Origin: Phocaeicola vulgatus
Lineage (GTDB): Bacteria; Bacteroidota; Bacteroidia; Bacteroidales; Tannerellaceae
Length of the DNA: 64,000 nucleotides
NCBI GenBank assembly: GCA_022009975.1
Contig: CP091733.1
Span: forward strand, 637,001-701,000
Reading direction: 5' to 3'
Part shown: positions 56,244 through 64,000 of the stretch, piece by piece
Layout of the letters: each line of letters opens with the position of its first letter
Numbering within the stretch: the first letter of the stretch is position 1
Notes under the pieces: generated by a model
Databases searched by the model: none
What the model saw: the letters and a program-made list of their open reading frames with translations, nothing else
What the model was told of the DNA's origin: nothing
Made by a program: the position numbers and the translations under genes

Positions 56244-57524
56244 TTATTTCAGTTCGCCTAACTTTTCGCCCATCAAGATATGTTGCCATGCGCCGCTTTC
56301 ATCTTTCGGAGAGGAGAGGCGGAAGCCTGCATCTTTTTGGAATACCAACACGAAATCCGAACCACCAAACAAGAAGTAGCCCAATTCATCCCCTTTTTCT
56401 ACCCGCTGTCCTACCTGCAATCCTTCCGTGATATTGACAGAGGCGACTTGCGACATGCCGATTGGCATCACTGCCACCAATCCATGTGCGTCAGTCTCGA
56501 TGATAGCCAGCCCGCGTGTCTCTATGCTTTGCCAGCCCGGAACGGAACAATCCACCACATATTGCTTCAAGTCGGGTTCCCAAGTAATCTTTCCCCCTAA
56601 GGCATCGTCGCCCGGAATGACACGTAGTTCGCGGATAATGCCTGCCAATGGAAAATGGTAACGGTGGTAGTCGTTGGCATTTAGGAAGGCGTGAAAGAAT
56701 GTTCCCCCGGCAAAAGCATCTTGATAAGGGCTGTCCGGACCGATTAGGTTGCGTACCGAATTGAATACGCGAGATTTTACCGCAATCTTCTCATCTGTGA
56801 TGATATAAGACTCATCGTCTATCTCCCAAACACCTTGCGGAATGCAATCGGCAGGAGATGCCACGATGGACTTGTTGTCTGGTGAGGCGATAGGCCGTTG
56901 GTCGGGAGATGCCAAGTGGCGGCTAAAGAAGTCGTTGAACGAATGCCAGTTGGAAGGGTCTTCATACCATCCCTTTGTCATGCCTAACTCTTCTTGTTGC
57001 ATCATCAGTTCCTCGTACTTCTTGTTCCAGGATTCCGGTGACGACAAGAAGCTTCCCCACGACTTGCAGTATTCTATCAGCCAACTGCGGTAAGGTTCCA
57101 CATATTGCACCGAATTTGTGAAAAGCGTTTCGTTTTCCAACGACTCCAGCGGCATGCAGTTGATGAAATAACAATAACACAGCGCCTGATACATCCGCCC
57201 GAAGATGCTGGGCTGTCCGGGACAGAAGATGACATCCCATGGCATGGCTGTCTGCGAACGGTCGATAAAGTCATAATACTCTTCCAACGACTGTGCAGGG
57301 TTGGTGGATTTGTCCGGATTGATTTCTTTGCCTTTTTCGATGGCTTCCGTCAGGAGCATCTTGATGCGGCTGTCTTTCTCTACCAAATCGACCAACTTCT
57401 GTGTGGTGATACTGTACTGCGTCTCTTCTTTGTCTTTCGTGTTCTCTTGGCATCCGGTCAAGCAGAATAGTCCGCTTAATAGCAGCAGGAGTGCCACCGA
57501 ACTTTTCAGGTACTTCATTCGCAT
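56244..57524 (-). CDS. phosphatidylserine decarboxylase-like lipoprotein
   Basis: 426 residues. Lipoprotein signal nearly identical to that of the MACPF gene (KYLKSSVALLLLLSGLFCLT then GCQ). PSD family features in order: WHSFNDFFSRHL near 195, RPIASPDN, SPADCIPQG in place of SPADG, FFHAFLNANDYHRYHFPLAG, and FGGSDFVLVF whose serine would be the self-cleavage/pyruvoyl residue. The N-terminal ~180 residues match the plant/bacterial PSD-like family rather than the housekeeping enzyme. Being a surface or periplasmic lipoprotein is unusual for a decarboxylase. It lies directly upstream of the MACPF gene on the same strand. Confidence 0.85.
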   Translation of the reverse strand: MRMKYLKSSVALLLLLSGLFCLTGCQENTKDKEETQYSITTQKLVDLVEKDSRIKMLLTEAIEKGKEINPDKSTNPAQSLEEYYDFIDRSQTAMPWDVIFCPGQPSIFGRMYQALCYCYFINCMPLESLENETLFTNSVQYVEPYRSWLIEYCKSWGSFLSSPESWNKKYEELMMQQEELGMTKGWYEDPSNWHSFNDFFSRHLASPDQRPIASPDNKSIVASPADCIPQGVWEIDDESYIITDEKIAVKSRVFNSVRNLIGPDSPYQDAFAGGTFFHAFLNANDYHRYHFPLAGIIRELRVIPGDDALGGKITWEPDLKQYVVDCSVPGWQSIETRGLAIIETDAHGLVAVMPIGMSQVASVNITEGLQVGQRVEKGDELGYFLFGGSDFVLVFQKDAGFRLSSPKDESGAWQHILMGEKLGELK

Positions 57525-57622
57525 AATTCTTTACATTAGTATGGATTAATAATGCGTGAAAGTATACAAAAAAGGTATCGGCAACGTGTTAAAACCGCAA
57601 AATCGGGTGTCAATTCTGCAAT
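57525..57622 (-). promoter_or_regulatory. control region of the PSD-like gene, copy B of the duplicated cassette
   Basis: Second copy of the ~100-base region described at 56127. It overlaps the last codons of the upstream AraC-type regulator gene (stop 57610). Confidence 0.75.
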
Positions 57623-58704
57623 TGAGACGTTTTGGAATGTTCTGCGGCTACCATCATCAGGTATTCGCTGGGCAAAGAGCCTGTGTATTTCTTGAAGCAT
57701 CTCAACGCAGTTTCTTTCGAGCGGAAGCCCACGTGGAAGAAAGCATCCTGCACGCTCTCCACCTTGCCCTCTTCCGCCATGCAGCAGAAAGCCTGCACGC
57801 GGTGGCGGTTCATTAGGTCGGCAAAGTTGACGTAGCCTGCTTCCTGTATGGCTTGGGCGAGATAACTGCGGTTGGTGCCCAATATCTGAGCCAGCCCGGC
57901 AACGGTGAGGTCCGGGTTTTGCCACATCTTCTCCTCCTCAAACAGATGGTTTAGCTGGATGACAAGAGGATTGTCTTTTACCACCAACGGCGGGCTGGGC
58001 ATAACCGGTTCTACGGTTGGTGCGACGGAGCAATCTGCAGGAAGGCAGAAGCGGGTGAACAGTTCCTCGTAGGTCACTATCAGAGCCAAAGTGAGGCAAA
58101 CCAACAGATGCACCACGCTGACTGAAATACTGCGGGTCAGCATGAATACGGTATAGAGAGCGGAGATTAACAGAATGGTACACGTATAATGCTTTATCCA
58201 GCGCAAACGGACACGGCTCTTCATCCAGTTATAGGGGATGACGTGGAGTAGTATGGCGGAAGGAAGAATGATTCCGAAGAGGAGGATAAGACGTCCATAG
58301 ACATTCGGCTCGCTGATGTGGGCAAGCATATCTCCGAACGACTGCAACTGACGGAGCTTCGTTCCTGACAAATGAAAGATGACACCCATAATGAGGGTAG
58401 GCAGTAACAGGTAGAACGTGCGCTGCGCATTGAGCCATCCCGGACGAATCACCTCTATCGGGTAGAAATAAAGTAACGTCAACATGAACAGCCCGCCCAC
58501 CAAATTCACCGGTGGAAGTACATCTGGCGGCATCGACTGCCCGTCCACCAAAGCTCGACCGGAGAACAGCAACGCCGAGAGCAGCCACACAATGCTGAGA
58601 GTGCGCCGAGACCGGTCGCCATCGCATCGGCGCATCCATAGAATAAAAGCACATAAGGCAAAAGCACACGAAGCACAGCCTAACACAAATTGCATTAGTG
58701 CCAT
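57610..58704 (-). CDS. membrane-bound AraC-family regulator
   Basis: 364 residues. The N-terminal ~215 residues hold six or seven hydrophobic segments (LMQFVLGCASCAFALCAFIL, LFMLTLLYFYPI, TFYLLLPTLIMGVIFHL and others). The C-terminal ~120 residues form an AraC-type DNA-binding domain (LTVAGLAQILGTNRSYLAQAI, VQDAFFHVGFRSKETALRCFKKY). Such membrane-anchored regulators sense envelope or external signals. It is transcribed toward the PSD-like and MACPF genes and is the obvious candidate to bind the duplicated control cassette. Confidence 0.88.
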   Translation of the reverse strand: MALMQFVLGCASCAFALCAFILWMRRCDGDRSRRTLSIVWLLSALLFSGRALVDGQSMPPDVLPPVNLVGGLFMLTLLYFYPIEVIRPGWLNAQRTFYLLLPTLIMGVIFHLSGTKLRQLQSFGDMLAHISEPNVYGRLILLFGIILPSAILLHVIPYNWMKSRVRLRWIKHYTCTILLISALYTVFMLTRSISVSVVHLLVCLTLALIVTYEELFTRFCLPADCSVAPTVEPVMPSPPLVVKDNPLVIQLNHLFEEEKMWQNPDLTVAGLAQILGTNRSYLAQAIQEAGYVNFADLMNRHRVQAFCCMAEEGKVESVQDAFFHVGFRSKETALRCFKKYTGSLPSEYLMMVAAEHSKTSQLQN

Positions 58705-58837
58705 ATATAGGCTCCTCCTGTCGCCTGTAGTGAAAGTATTTGTTCAGAGTACATCAATATTTACGTTCTATTTTAAGGCAAAGGTAAGTATTTAATTAGA
58801 GAAACTATCCATTACTGTCTGGTAAAACTTAAAGTCG

Positions 58838-58954
58838 GTGTGTCATAATTGCAAACTGCTGCGTTGCTTTCGGAATTCGACCTCTGTCATTTACATCAGT
58901 AAACTCCTGTCGGTCTCATCCTCAGTGCCTTGCATTTTGCTAATTCTGACACAC
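58838..58954 (+). repeat. dispersed MITE-like repeat, copy III
   Basis: 117 bases bounded by inverted ends: GTGTGTCATAATTGCAAA and TTTTGCTAATTCTGACACAC. It carries GCTGCGTTGCTTTCGG, TTTACATCAGTAAA (a small palindrome) and CGGTCTCATCCTCAGTGCCT. Lies between the AraC gene and tRNA-Arg. Confidence 0.85.
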
Positions 58955-58960
58955 TTTAAA

Positions 58961-58996
58961 GGGGCTGCATCAAAACTTTCGTTTTGACACAGCCCC
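58961..58996 (-). terminator. hairpin terminator after tRNA-Arg
   Basis: GGGGCTG, TCAAAAC, 4-base loop, GTTTTGA, CAGCCCC. It follows the tRNA gene by 6 bases on the minus strand, and TTTAAA follows the stem. Confidence 0.8.
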
Positions 58997-59002
58997 TTCT
59001 TG

Positions 59003-59076
59003 TGATCGGGCTGGGATTCGAACCCAGGACCCACAGCTTAGAAGGCTGTTGCTCTATCCAGCTGAGCTACCTGACC
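59003..59076 (-). tRNA. tRNA-Arg (anticodon UCU)
   Basis: 74 nt without encoded CCA. The minus-strand sequence folds as a cloverleaf: D arm AGCTCAGCTGGATAGAGC, anticodon loop CTTCTAA (anticodon TCT) in an ACAGC/GCTGT stem, T arm CTGGGTTCGAATCCCAG. The acceptor stem has one A-C mismatch at pair 5-68. It reads AGA (and AGG by wobble) arginine codons. Confidence 0.95.
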
Positions 59077-59096
59077 ATCCTTTTGTAAATGCGTTG

Positions 59097-59126
59097 CAAA
59101 GGTAGTGATTTATTTTTATAATGCAA
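59097..59126 (-). promoter_or_regulatory. promoter of tRNA-Arg
   Basis: Minus strand: TTG (59124-59126), 19-base spacer, TACCTTTG (59097-59104), 20 bases before the tRNA 5' end. Full consensus match. Confidence 0.8.
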
Positions 59127-59178
59127 TAGTTGGCGCATGTTTTTTTGCAAAAACAATGGAAGATGGGCTGTTGGAGCA

Positions 59179-61654
59179 TCAAGGATTGATTTTAAACTTC
59201 ATAATCGTGATGGAGGATGGCGGGAATTTATATACTTTAGGGATGCCTATCATGAATGAGACCTCTTTCTTTTGAGGCTTGATTCGGTCGGGCTGCTCGA
59301 AAGTGTTGGTAGATTCCATTTCTCCGGCAAGTTCAATTATCTCCGCCTTGTTGTCAACCGATATTCCATGGATATCCAGTTCCGTTTTCTCTTCATGTTG
59401 GGTCGTATTCACCACCTTCAAATAAAGATAACCCTTTGTGTAGTCGATTGTCGTGACAGACGACAAGGATGGATAACTGCGCATTCCTCCTTTTTGAACC
59501 AACGAACCATCTACATAACAATAGACGGAATCCATTGAACACTCTATTTTGACACCATACGTGCGGTTGTTCAATAGAGAAAGAGCGGAAGAGGTGGATA
59601 GCGAGTCGGTTACATTCCCGCTTTGATGGAAAAGGGCAGCTTTGCTATTCCCGATAGTGAAGCAGATATAGTCTTGCTGTTCCCTTTGGAAACCATTGTT
59701 GCGTATGCGGAATTGGATAGGCTCGCTACCTTTGACACGTTTGATTTTCGCCTCGAAGCAATAATCTGCAGCTGTGGAGTCGCCCATCAACAGATAATTC
59801 CACCGGTTCGGGATGGCTTGTATAATTCCTGGTGATGTGACATTCCATCCTCCGCTAAGCGTCGTTCCATCTTCCACCGGATTCCCATTTATCTGTACAT
59901 CCTCGAAGGTATAACAGTTGTCGAACATATAAATAGAAGCATAACCGCTTGTGAAGTGCGGACGCATATAGGTATCAACAGAGCTTGGAACCACTTTTTC
60001 TCCCCGATATTCGGAAAACATCTGGTACATATAATAAGAGGGAGAAGGGACAATCTGATGGTTGTTGAACAGAAGCATCGGCAACCGTGCACCGGTATAA
60101 TCGGCATGGCCCAAGACTGGCGAGTAAGCGATGCGGCTCATCAAATCAGGATGCCGCTCGACGACGGTCAGGAAACAGGCTTCCCCGATGGCTGCCTCCA
60201 TCGTCCTCGCTTCCAAAGATTGCATGTTCCCGAACTCCCCGACAAACGTGTTTTCCCATTGGTAGCGGCTGCGGATGCTTTCGTATTTCCCTGAATTGTT
60301 CAAGAAAAAGGAGTTCTTGCCATTGAAATGGGTGTCCCGCCAATCCGAACGTGGACGTTTTCCCACCAAAGTATTGCTGATGACCGTGACTTCCGGCCAA
60401 TTCTTCTGGATAGCTTCCCTGAACAAATTATATCTTTTGGTATATTCATATCCGTAGTTCTCGCTGCCTATTTCCACATATTTCAGATGGAAAGGAGCCG
60501 GATGTCCATTCTTGGCACGCATTTCGCCCAATGTCGAGTCTGCAGGGTGGTTGGCATAGGCGATAGCATCCAAAGCATCTTGTACCAATTTGTCCATTTC
60601 CGTGATGGACTCATAACGCGGGCGGCGTGACATATTCGTGATGCCGCTGTTGATCACATAAACCGGTTCCGCCCCTAAGTCTTCGCACATTTGCAAATAT
60701 TCGTGATAGCCCATTCCGTTGGTCGTTCCATATCCCCAGATTCCCCAAAAATGTTTCCGTTCGGCAATGTTCCCCACCGTCTCCTTCCAGACAGGATAGG
60801 TGCCGGCAGTATATCCTTCGGCAAAAGCCCCGCCCGGGAAACGGATGAAACGGGGGTGCAAGGCAGCTATTGCTTCCATTAAATCAGCCCTTTGTCCGTT
60901 TGGCCTCCCTTTCCATGTCTTAGGGAAAAGGGAAACGACATCCAACCAAAACATCTGGCTGCTGTCGGATGAAAAGGTCAGGATTGCCTTGTCGCTGCTG
61001 CGGTTGGCATGGAAGGTGTGTCGTACTCTTATCCATTCATTGCGAGTGGTCACGGTGCATACGTCGCTCAGCCTTTGGTTTCCTATGGAATCCTCCAACG
61101 CCACTTGGAACTTCTTCGGCAGGAAAGAGGCTCCTTTGACATAAAAGGAGAGGTTATAACTTTCCCCTTCCCGTATGGAAATACCGTTGTATCCTTCGGC
61201 AACCACGCCGCCACGCTGCCCGGAATAGGCTGATATTCCCACCAATAGCGACCGGTGGTTCTTTGTGTTCAACAACTCTTTCGTATCCAAATAGAGCCAT
61301 GTGGAAGTAGATAAAGCTTTCCAGCCGGGAATAGAATCCGGACGGATGAAAGGCAAGTCATACCCGTTTGGAGTTCTCAACATATTCCGTCGGAAATCAT
61401 AGGGGCAGTTCAAAGGAGGTACGCCGTCTTCAAAGCTCCTGTTTTGTATCATCTCAGCGTAAAGTCCTCCGTCAATGGCATGGTTGATCTCTTCCAAAGA
61501 TAAGCCGTACATGTTTGAGTTCACCTCTTGCAAAACACCTTCTCCATCCACATGGATGACGGATGTTATCGGGGTTTCCTGTTGGCATGACACAAACAGA
61601 GCGAAACGCAATGCAAAAAATGTATTTGGTTATTGTTTTCTTCTTGAATCTCAT
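59179..61654 (-). pseudogene. GH51 alpha-L-arabinofuranosidase lipoprotein (frameshift in signal peptide)
   Basis: Repaired length about 825 residues. ATG 61654 reads MRFKKKTITKYIF, then the frame slips at the T6 run (61615-61620). Eight T's (or five) restore FFALRFALFVSCQQE, a lipoprotein signal. Domains: CBM4_9-like carbohydrate-binding region (~80-230), then a GH51 barrel with RFPGGAFAEGY, KYVEIGSENYG (acid/base Glu) and TFVGEFG (nucleophile Glu), and a C-terminal beta domain. Releases arabinose from arabinan or arabinoxylan. If the slip is real the protein could only be made from a late start without export. Confidence 0.88.
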
Positions 61655-61797
61655 CTACTCAATAATATCCCTTTCTGGGGACAAAGATAATGGAAAGAGG
61701 CGAATAGAGAAGCGAAATTGGGAAAGAAAGAAAAAGGAAATGGAGAAAAGTATCCTAATAATCGGGAAGATGTGGAAAAGGCTGTTGAAAATATTTG

Positions 61798-61805
61798 TAT
61801 CTTTG
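61798..61805 (+). promoter_or_regulatory. -7 element upstream of queD
   Basis: TATCTTTG 63 bases before the queD ATG. No clear TTG at 19-21 bases upstream, so low confidence. Nothing else seen between 61655 and 61867. Confidence 0.4.
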
Positions 61806-61867
61806 CGCCTGCGAAACGTTAAGGTGACATCAGACGCTTCTTATCTTAATTCCTAACTTTTATTTTT

Positions 61868-62200
61868 ATGTATACGGTTATCAAAAGATTGGAAATATCT
61901 GCAGCTCATAAGCTCGCTCTTTCCTATACCAGTAAATGTACGAATTTACATGGTCATAATTGGATTATCACTGTTTATTGCCGCTCTGAAGAGTTAAATC
62001 AAGAAGGAATGGTTACGGATTTTTCATTGGTGAAGAATATCGTGCAGGACCAATTGGATCATAAAGTCCTGAATGATGTGCTCCCGTTTAATCCGACAGC
62101 CGAAAATATCGCTTGCTGGATTTGTTCTCAAGTCCCTAATTGTTTCAAAGTCGAAGTGCAGGAATCGGAAGGTAATATAGCCATTTATGAGAAAGATTAA
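61868..62200 (+). CDS. queD: 6-carboxytetrahydropterin synthase
   Basis: 110 residues. PTPS/QueD fold: SAAHKL and NLHGHNW supply the three zinc histidines, TDF and DHKVLND follow, and PTAENIACWI with the C-terminal VEVQESEGN (catalytic Glu region) complete the family. It converts dihydroneopterin triphosphate to 6-carboxytetrahydropterin for queuosine synthesis. It overlaps queE by 14 bases, so the two steps are coupled. Confidence 0.95.
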   Translation: MYTVIKRLEISAAHKLALSYTSKCTNLHGHNWIITVYCRSEELNQEGMVTDFSLVKNIVQDQLDHKVLNDVLPFNPTAENIACWICSQVPNCFKVEVQESEGNIAIYEKD

Positions 62201-62732
62201 CGAGATATTTTATAGTTTGCAGGGAGAAGGATTCCACACCGGGACTCCCGCTTTGTTTATCCGTTTTTCAGGTTGCAACTTGAAATGCAGCTTTTGCGAC
62301 ACGAAGCATGAAGAAGGGGAGTGGATGAGCGATGAGGATATTGTGGCAAAAGCCAAGGAATGTCCGACGAAAATGGTCGTATTGACAGGCGGAGAACCTT
62401 CACTATGGATAGATGAGGCTTTTGTGGAGAAGCTGCATCAGGCAGGAAAATATGTTTGTATTGAGACGAACGGCACGCATCCAATCCCCGACTCGGTAGA
62501 TTGGATTACCTGTTCTCCCAAAGGAGCTCCGGTCGTCTTGACACGGATTGACGAAGTTAAGGTCGTTTATACAGGCGATGAAGATGTCGAACCTTATTTG
62601 TCATTGCCCGCCCAAGTTCACTTCCTCCAGCCCTGTTCGTGCAAGAACACCCAAGAAGTGGTGGCTTATATTCAGGAGCATCCCCAGTGGCGGCTTAGTT
62701 TGCAAACACACAAATGGATAGGTATTTTATAA
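62187..62732 (+). CDS. queE: 7-carboxy-7-deazaguanine synthase
   Basis: 181 residues. Radical SAM enzyme: FYSLQGEGFHTGTPALFIR at the start, CNLKCSFC (CxxxCxxC variant binding the 4Fe-4S cluster), VLTGGEPSLW, and ETNGTHPIPDSVDWITCSPK. It makes the 7-deazaguanine ring from carboxytetrahydropterin. At 181 residues it is a short-form QueE. Overlaps queD upstream; cobQ follows after 13 bases. Confidence 0.95.
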   Translation: MRKINEIFYSLQGEGFHTGTPALFIRFSGCNLKCSFCDTKHEEGEWMSDEDIVAKAKECPTKMVVLTGGEPSLWIDEAFVEKLHQAGKYVCIETNGTHPIPDSVDWITCSPKGAPVVLTRIDEVKVVYTGDEDVEPYLSLPAQVHFLQPCSCKNTQEVVAYIQEHPQWRLSLQTHKWIGIL

Positions 62733-62745
62733 AATAAAGATCGAT

Positions 62746-64000
62746 ATGGCAAAGAGGTTTCAGAAACCGATTATGTTCGTAGGAACTTGTTCGGATGCAG
62801 GAAAGAGTATTATCAATACGGCTTTTTGCCGTATCTTCAAGCAAGATGGTTATTCTCCTGCTCCCTTTAAAGCACAGAATATGTCCCTCAACTCCTTTTC
62901 CACTCCGGAAGGAGGAGAGATGGGAAGGGCGCAGGTGGTACAAGCGGAAGCCTGTGGAATTTCCCCTCATACGGATATGAATCCGGTATTGCTGAAACCG
63001 ACTACCGACAAAGGTTCCCAGATTATATTGAACGGCAAACCGGTAGGAAATATGTCCGCAAAGGATTATTTTGGCGTTCATGCACAGAAAGAACAGCTGT
63101 TCAAAGAGGCTCAAAAGGCGTTTGAAAGGTTGCGAGAACGTTATAATCCAGTGGTGTTAGAAGGTGCTGGCAGTATATCTGAAGTCAATTTGCGTGACCG
63201 TGACATTACCAATATGCGCATGGCTCTTTATGCCGGGGCTGATACTTATCTGGTGGCGGACATAGACCGCGGAGGCGTATTTGCTTCGGTGTACGGGTCT
63301 ATTGCTTTGCTGAGACCGGAAGAGCGGGCTTTGATCAAAGGCGTCATCATAAACAAATTCCGTGGGGATGTTTCCCTGTTTGAAGAGGGTAAAAAGATTA
63401 TAGAAGATTTGACAGGTGTCCCGGTGGTGGGCGTCATTCCTTACTTTAAGGATATAAAGATAGAAGAGGAGGATTCCGTCGCTTTGGAAATGAAGAACAA
63501 AACTTACCAGCAAGGCAAAATCAATGTGGCGATTGTTTTGTTGAAACGTATTTCCAACTTCACCGATTTCAATGTCTTGGAGACGGACGGACGCTTTAAT
63601 CCCTATTATACCAATAATCCTGAAGAGATAGAAATGGCTGATATCGTTATCCTTCCCGGATCGAAAAGTACGTTGGCTGACTTGCAGACCATCCGTGCCA
63701 ATGGCGTGGCAGAAGCAATTGTCCGTGCATATAAATCGGGCAAGAAAGTGATTGGCATTTGCGGAGGCTACCAAATGATGGGGACACGCTTGGAAGACCC
63801 GGAAGCGATAGAAAGCAGTTTGCCGGTTGTTCCGGGAATAGGTTTACTTCCCCAAGTGACACGCATCGAAACCGAGAAAGTGACGAAGCAGAGCCGGTTC
63901 GCTTTTGTGGCAAGCGAGACGGATAAGGCAGCAACGACCTACAACAACCGGGGTTATGAGATACACATGGGACAGACATCCTTATTGCCGGGAACAGTTG
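62746..64000 (+). CDS. cobQ: cobyric acid synthase (partial at window end)
   Basis: About 418 residues seen, running off the right edge. MAKRFQKPIMFVGTCSDAGK carries the P-loop. FKAQNMSLNS and EMGRAQVVQAEA are the CobQ substrate region, and VADIDRGGVFAS follows. The glutamine amidotransferase domain begins near residue 250, with GICGGYQMMG containing the nucleophile cysteine. It amidates adenosylcobyrinic acid diamide in cobalamin synthesis. Starts 13 bases after queE. Confidence 0.95.
   Translation, partial: MAKRFQKPIMFVGTCSDAGKSIINTAFCRIFKQDGYSPAPFKAQNMSLNSFSTPEGGEMGRAQVVQAEACGISPHTDMNPVLLKPTTDKGSQIILNGKPVGNMSAKDYFGVHAQKEQLFKEAQKAFERLRERYNPVVLEGAGSISEVNLRDRDITNMRMALYAGADTYLVADIDRGGVFASVYGSIALLRPEERALIKGVIINKFRGDVSLFEEGKKIIEDLTGVPVVGVIPYFKDIKIEEEDSVALEMKNKTYQQGKINVAIVLLKRISNFTDFNVLETDGRFNPYYTNNPEEIEMADIVILPGSKSTLADLQTIRANGVAEAIVRAYKSGKKVIGICGGYQMMGTRLEDPEAIESSLPVVPGIGLLPQVTRIETEKVTKQSRFAFVASETDKAATTYNNRGYEIHMGQTSLLPGTV

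Overview
The window comes from a Bacteroidales genome (Bacteroides, Parabacteroides or Phocaeicola type; I cannot fix the genus). Evidence: promoters of the Bacteroidales form TTG-N18..20-TAnnTTTG, TonB-dependent receptors ending in aromatic residues, SusD-era style lipoproteins, the rpmB-rpmG-DUF4295 operon, a DUF4434 Tat lipoprotein, GH20 and GH51 glycosidases, and a MACPF lipoprotein of the kind known as Bacteroidales secreted antimicrobial proteins.

Layout. 1-3.7 kb: end of a transposase, a zinc-ribbon/Sel1 protein, small proteins, a DUF1232 membrane protein and a WHH-type HNH nuclease-like protein. 3.8-10.4 kb: four tandem 1.66-kb copies of an AAA-ATPase-like/PD-(D/E)XK gene, each with its own promoter and each a different combination of alternative sequence blocks. 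10.4-20.4 kb: ribosomal protein operon, GH20 hexosaminidase, NikR-like regulator with a TonB receptor, ispE, a serine hydrolase and a DUF4434 protein. 20.4-32.8 kb: a redox/uptake island (ECF S component, TonB receptor, DUF1893, aldo/keto reductase, NapH-like Fe-S protein, flavodoxin, SDR, CocE-like hydrolase, ISL3-like element, AraC regulator), bordered by a 63-bp direct repeat of the DUF4434 gene end and linked by a shared operator-like motif. 32.9-34.9 kb: type II pantothenate kinase, then a strongly supported structured small RNA. 34.9-46.3 kb: a tight operon of exported proteins around a tubulin-like (Tubulin_2) GTPase-type protein. 46.4-53.7 kb: two AAA ATPases (one truncated), an IS1634-type element, IS982 remnants flanking an FtsX-type permease, an SDR. 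53.8-58.7 kb: MACPF lipoprotein, a phosphatidylserine-decarboxylase-like lipoprotein and a membrane AraC regulator, the first two with duplicated leaders. 58.8-64 kb: dispersed repeat, tRNA-Arg(UCU), GH51 arabinofuranosidase, queD-queE and a partial cobQ.

A quality warning runs through the window: at least sixteen coding frameshifts can each be repaired by changing one short homopolymer, and most sit at an A or T run of exactly three that should be four or five. Sequencing or assembly error is the first explanation, so I annotate these as broken genes but describe the repaired product. The strongest biological leads are the mosaic tandem array, the tubulin-like operon, the small RNA at 34.1-34.4 kb, the MACPF/PSD locus with its duplicated control region, and the AraC operator-like motif.
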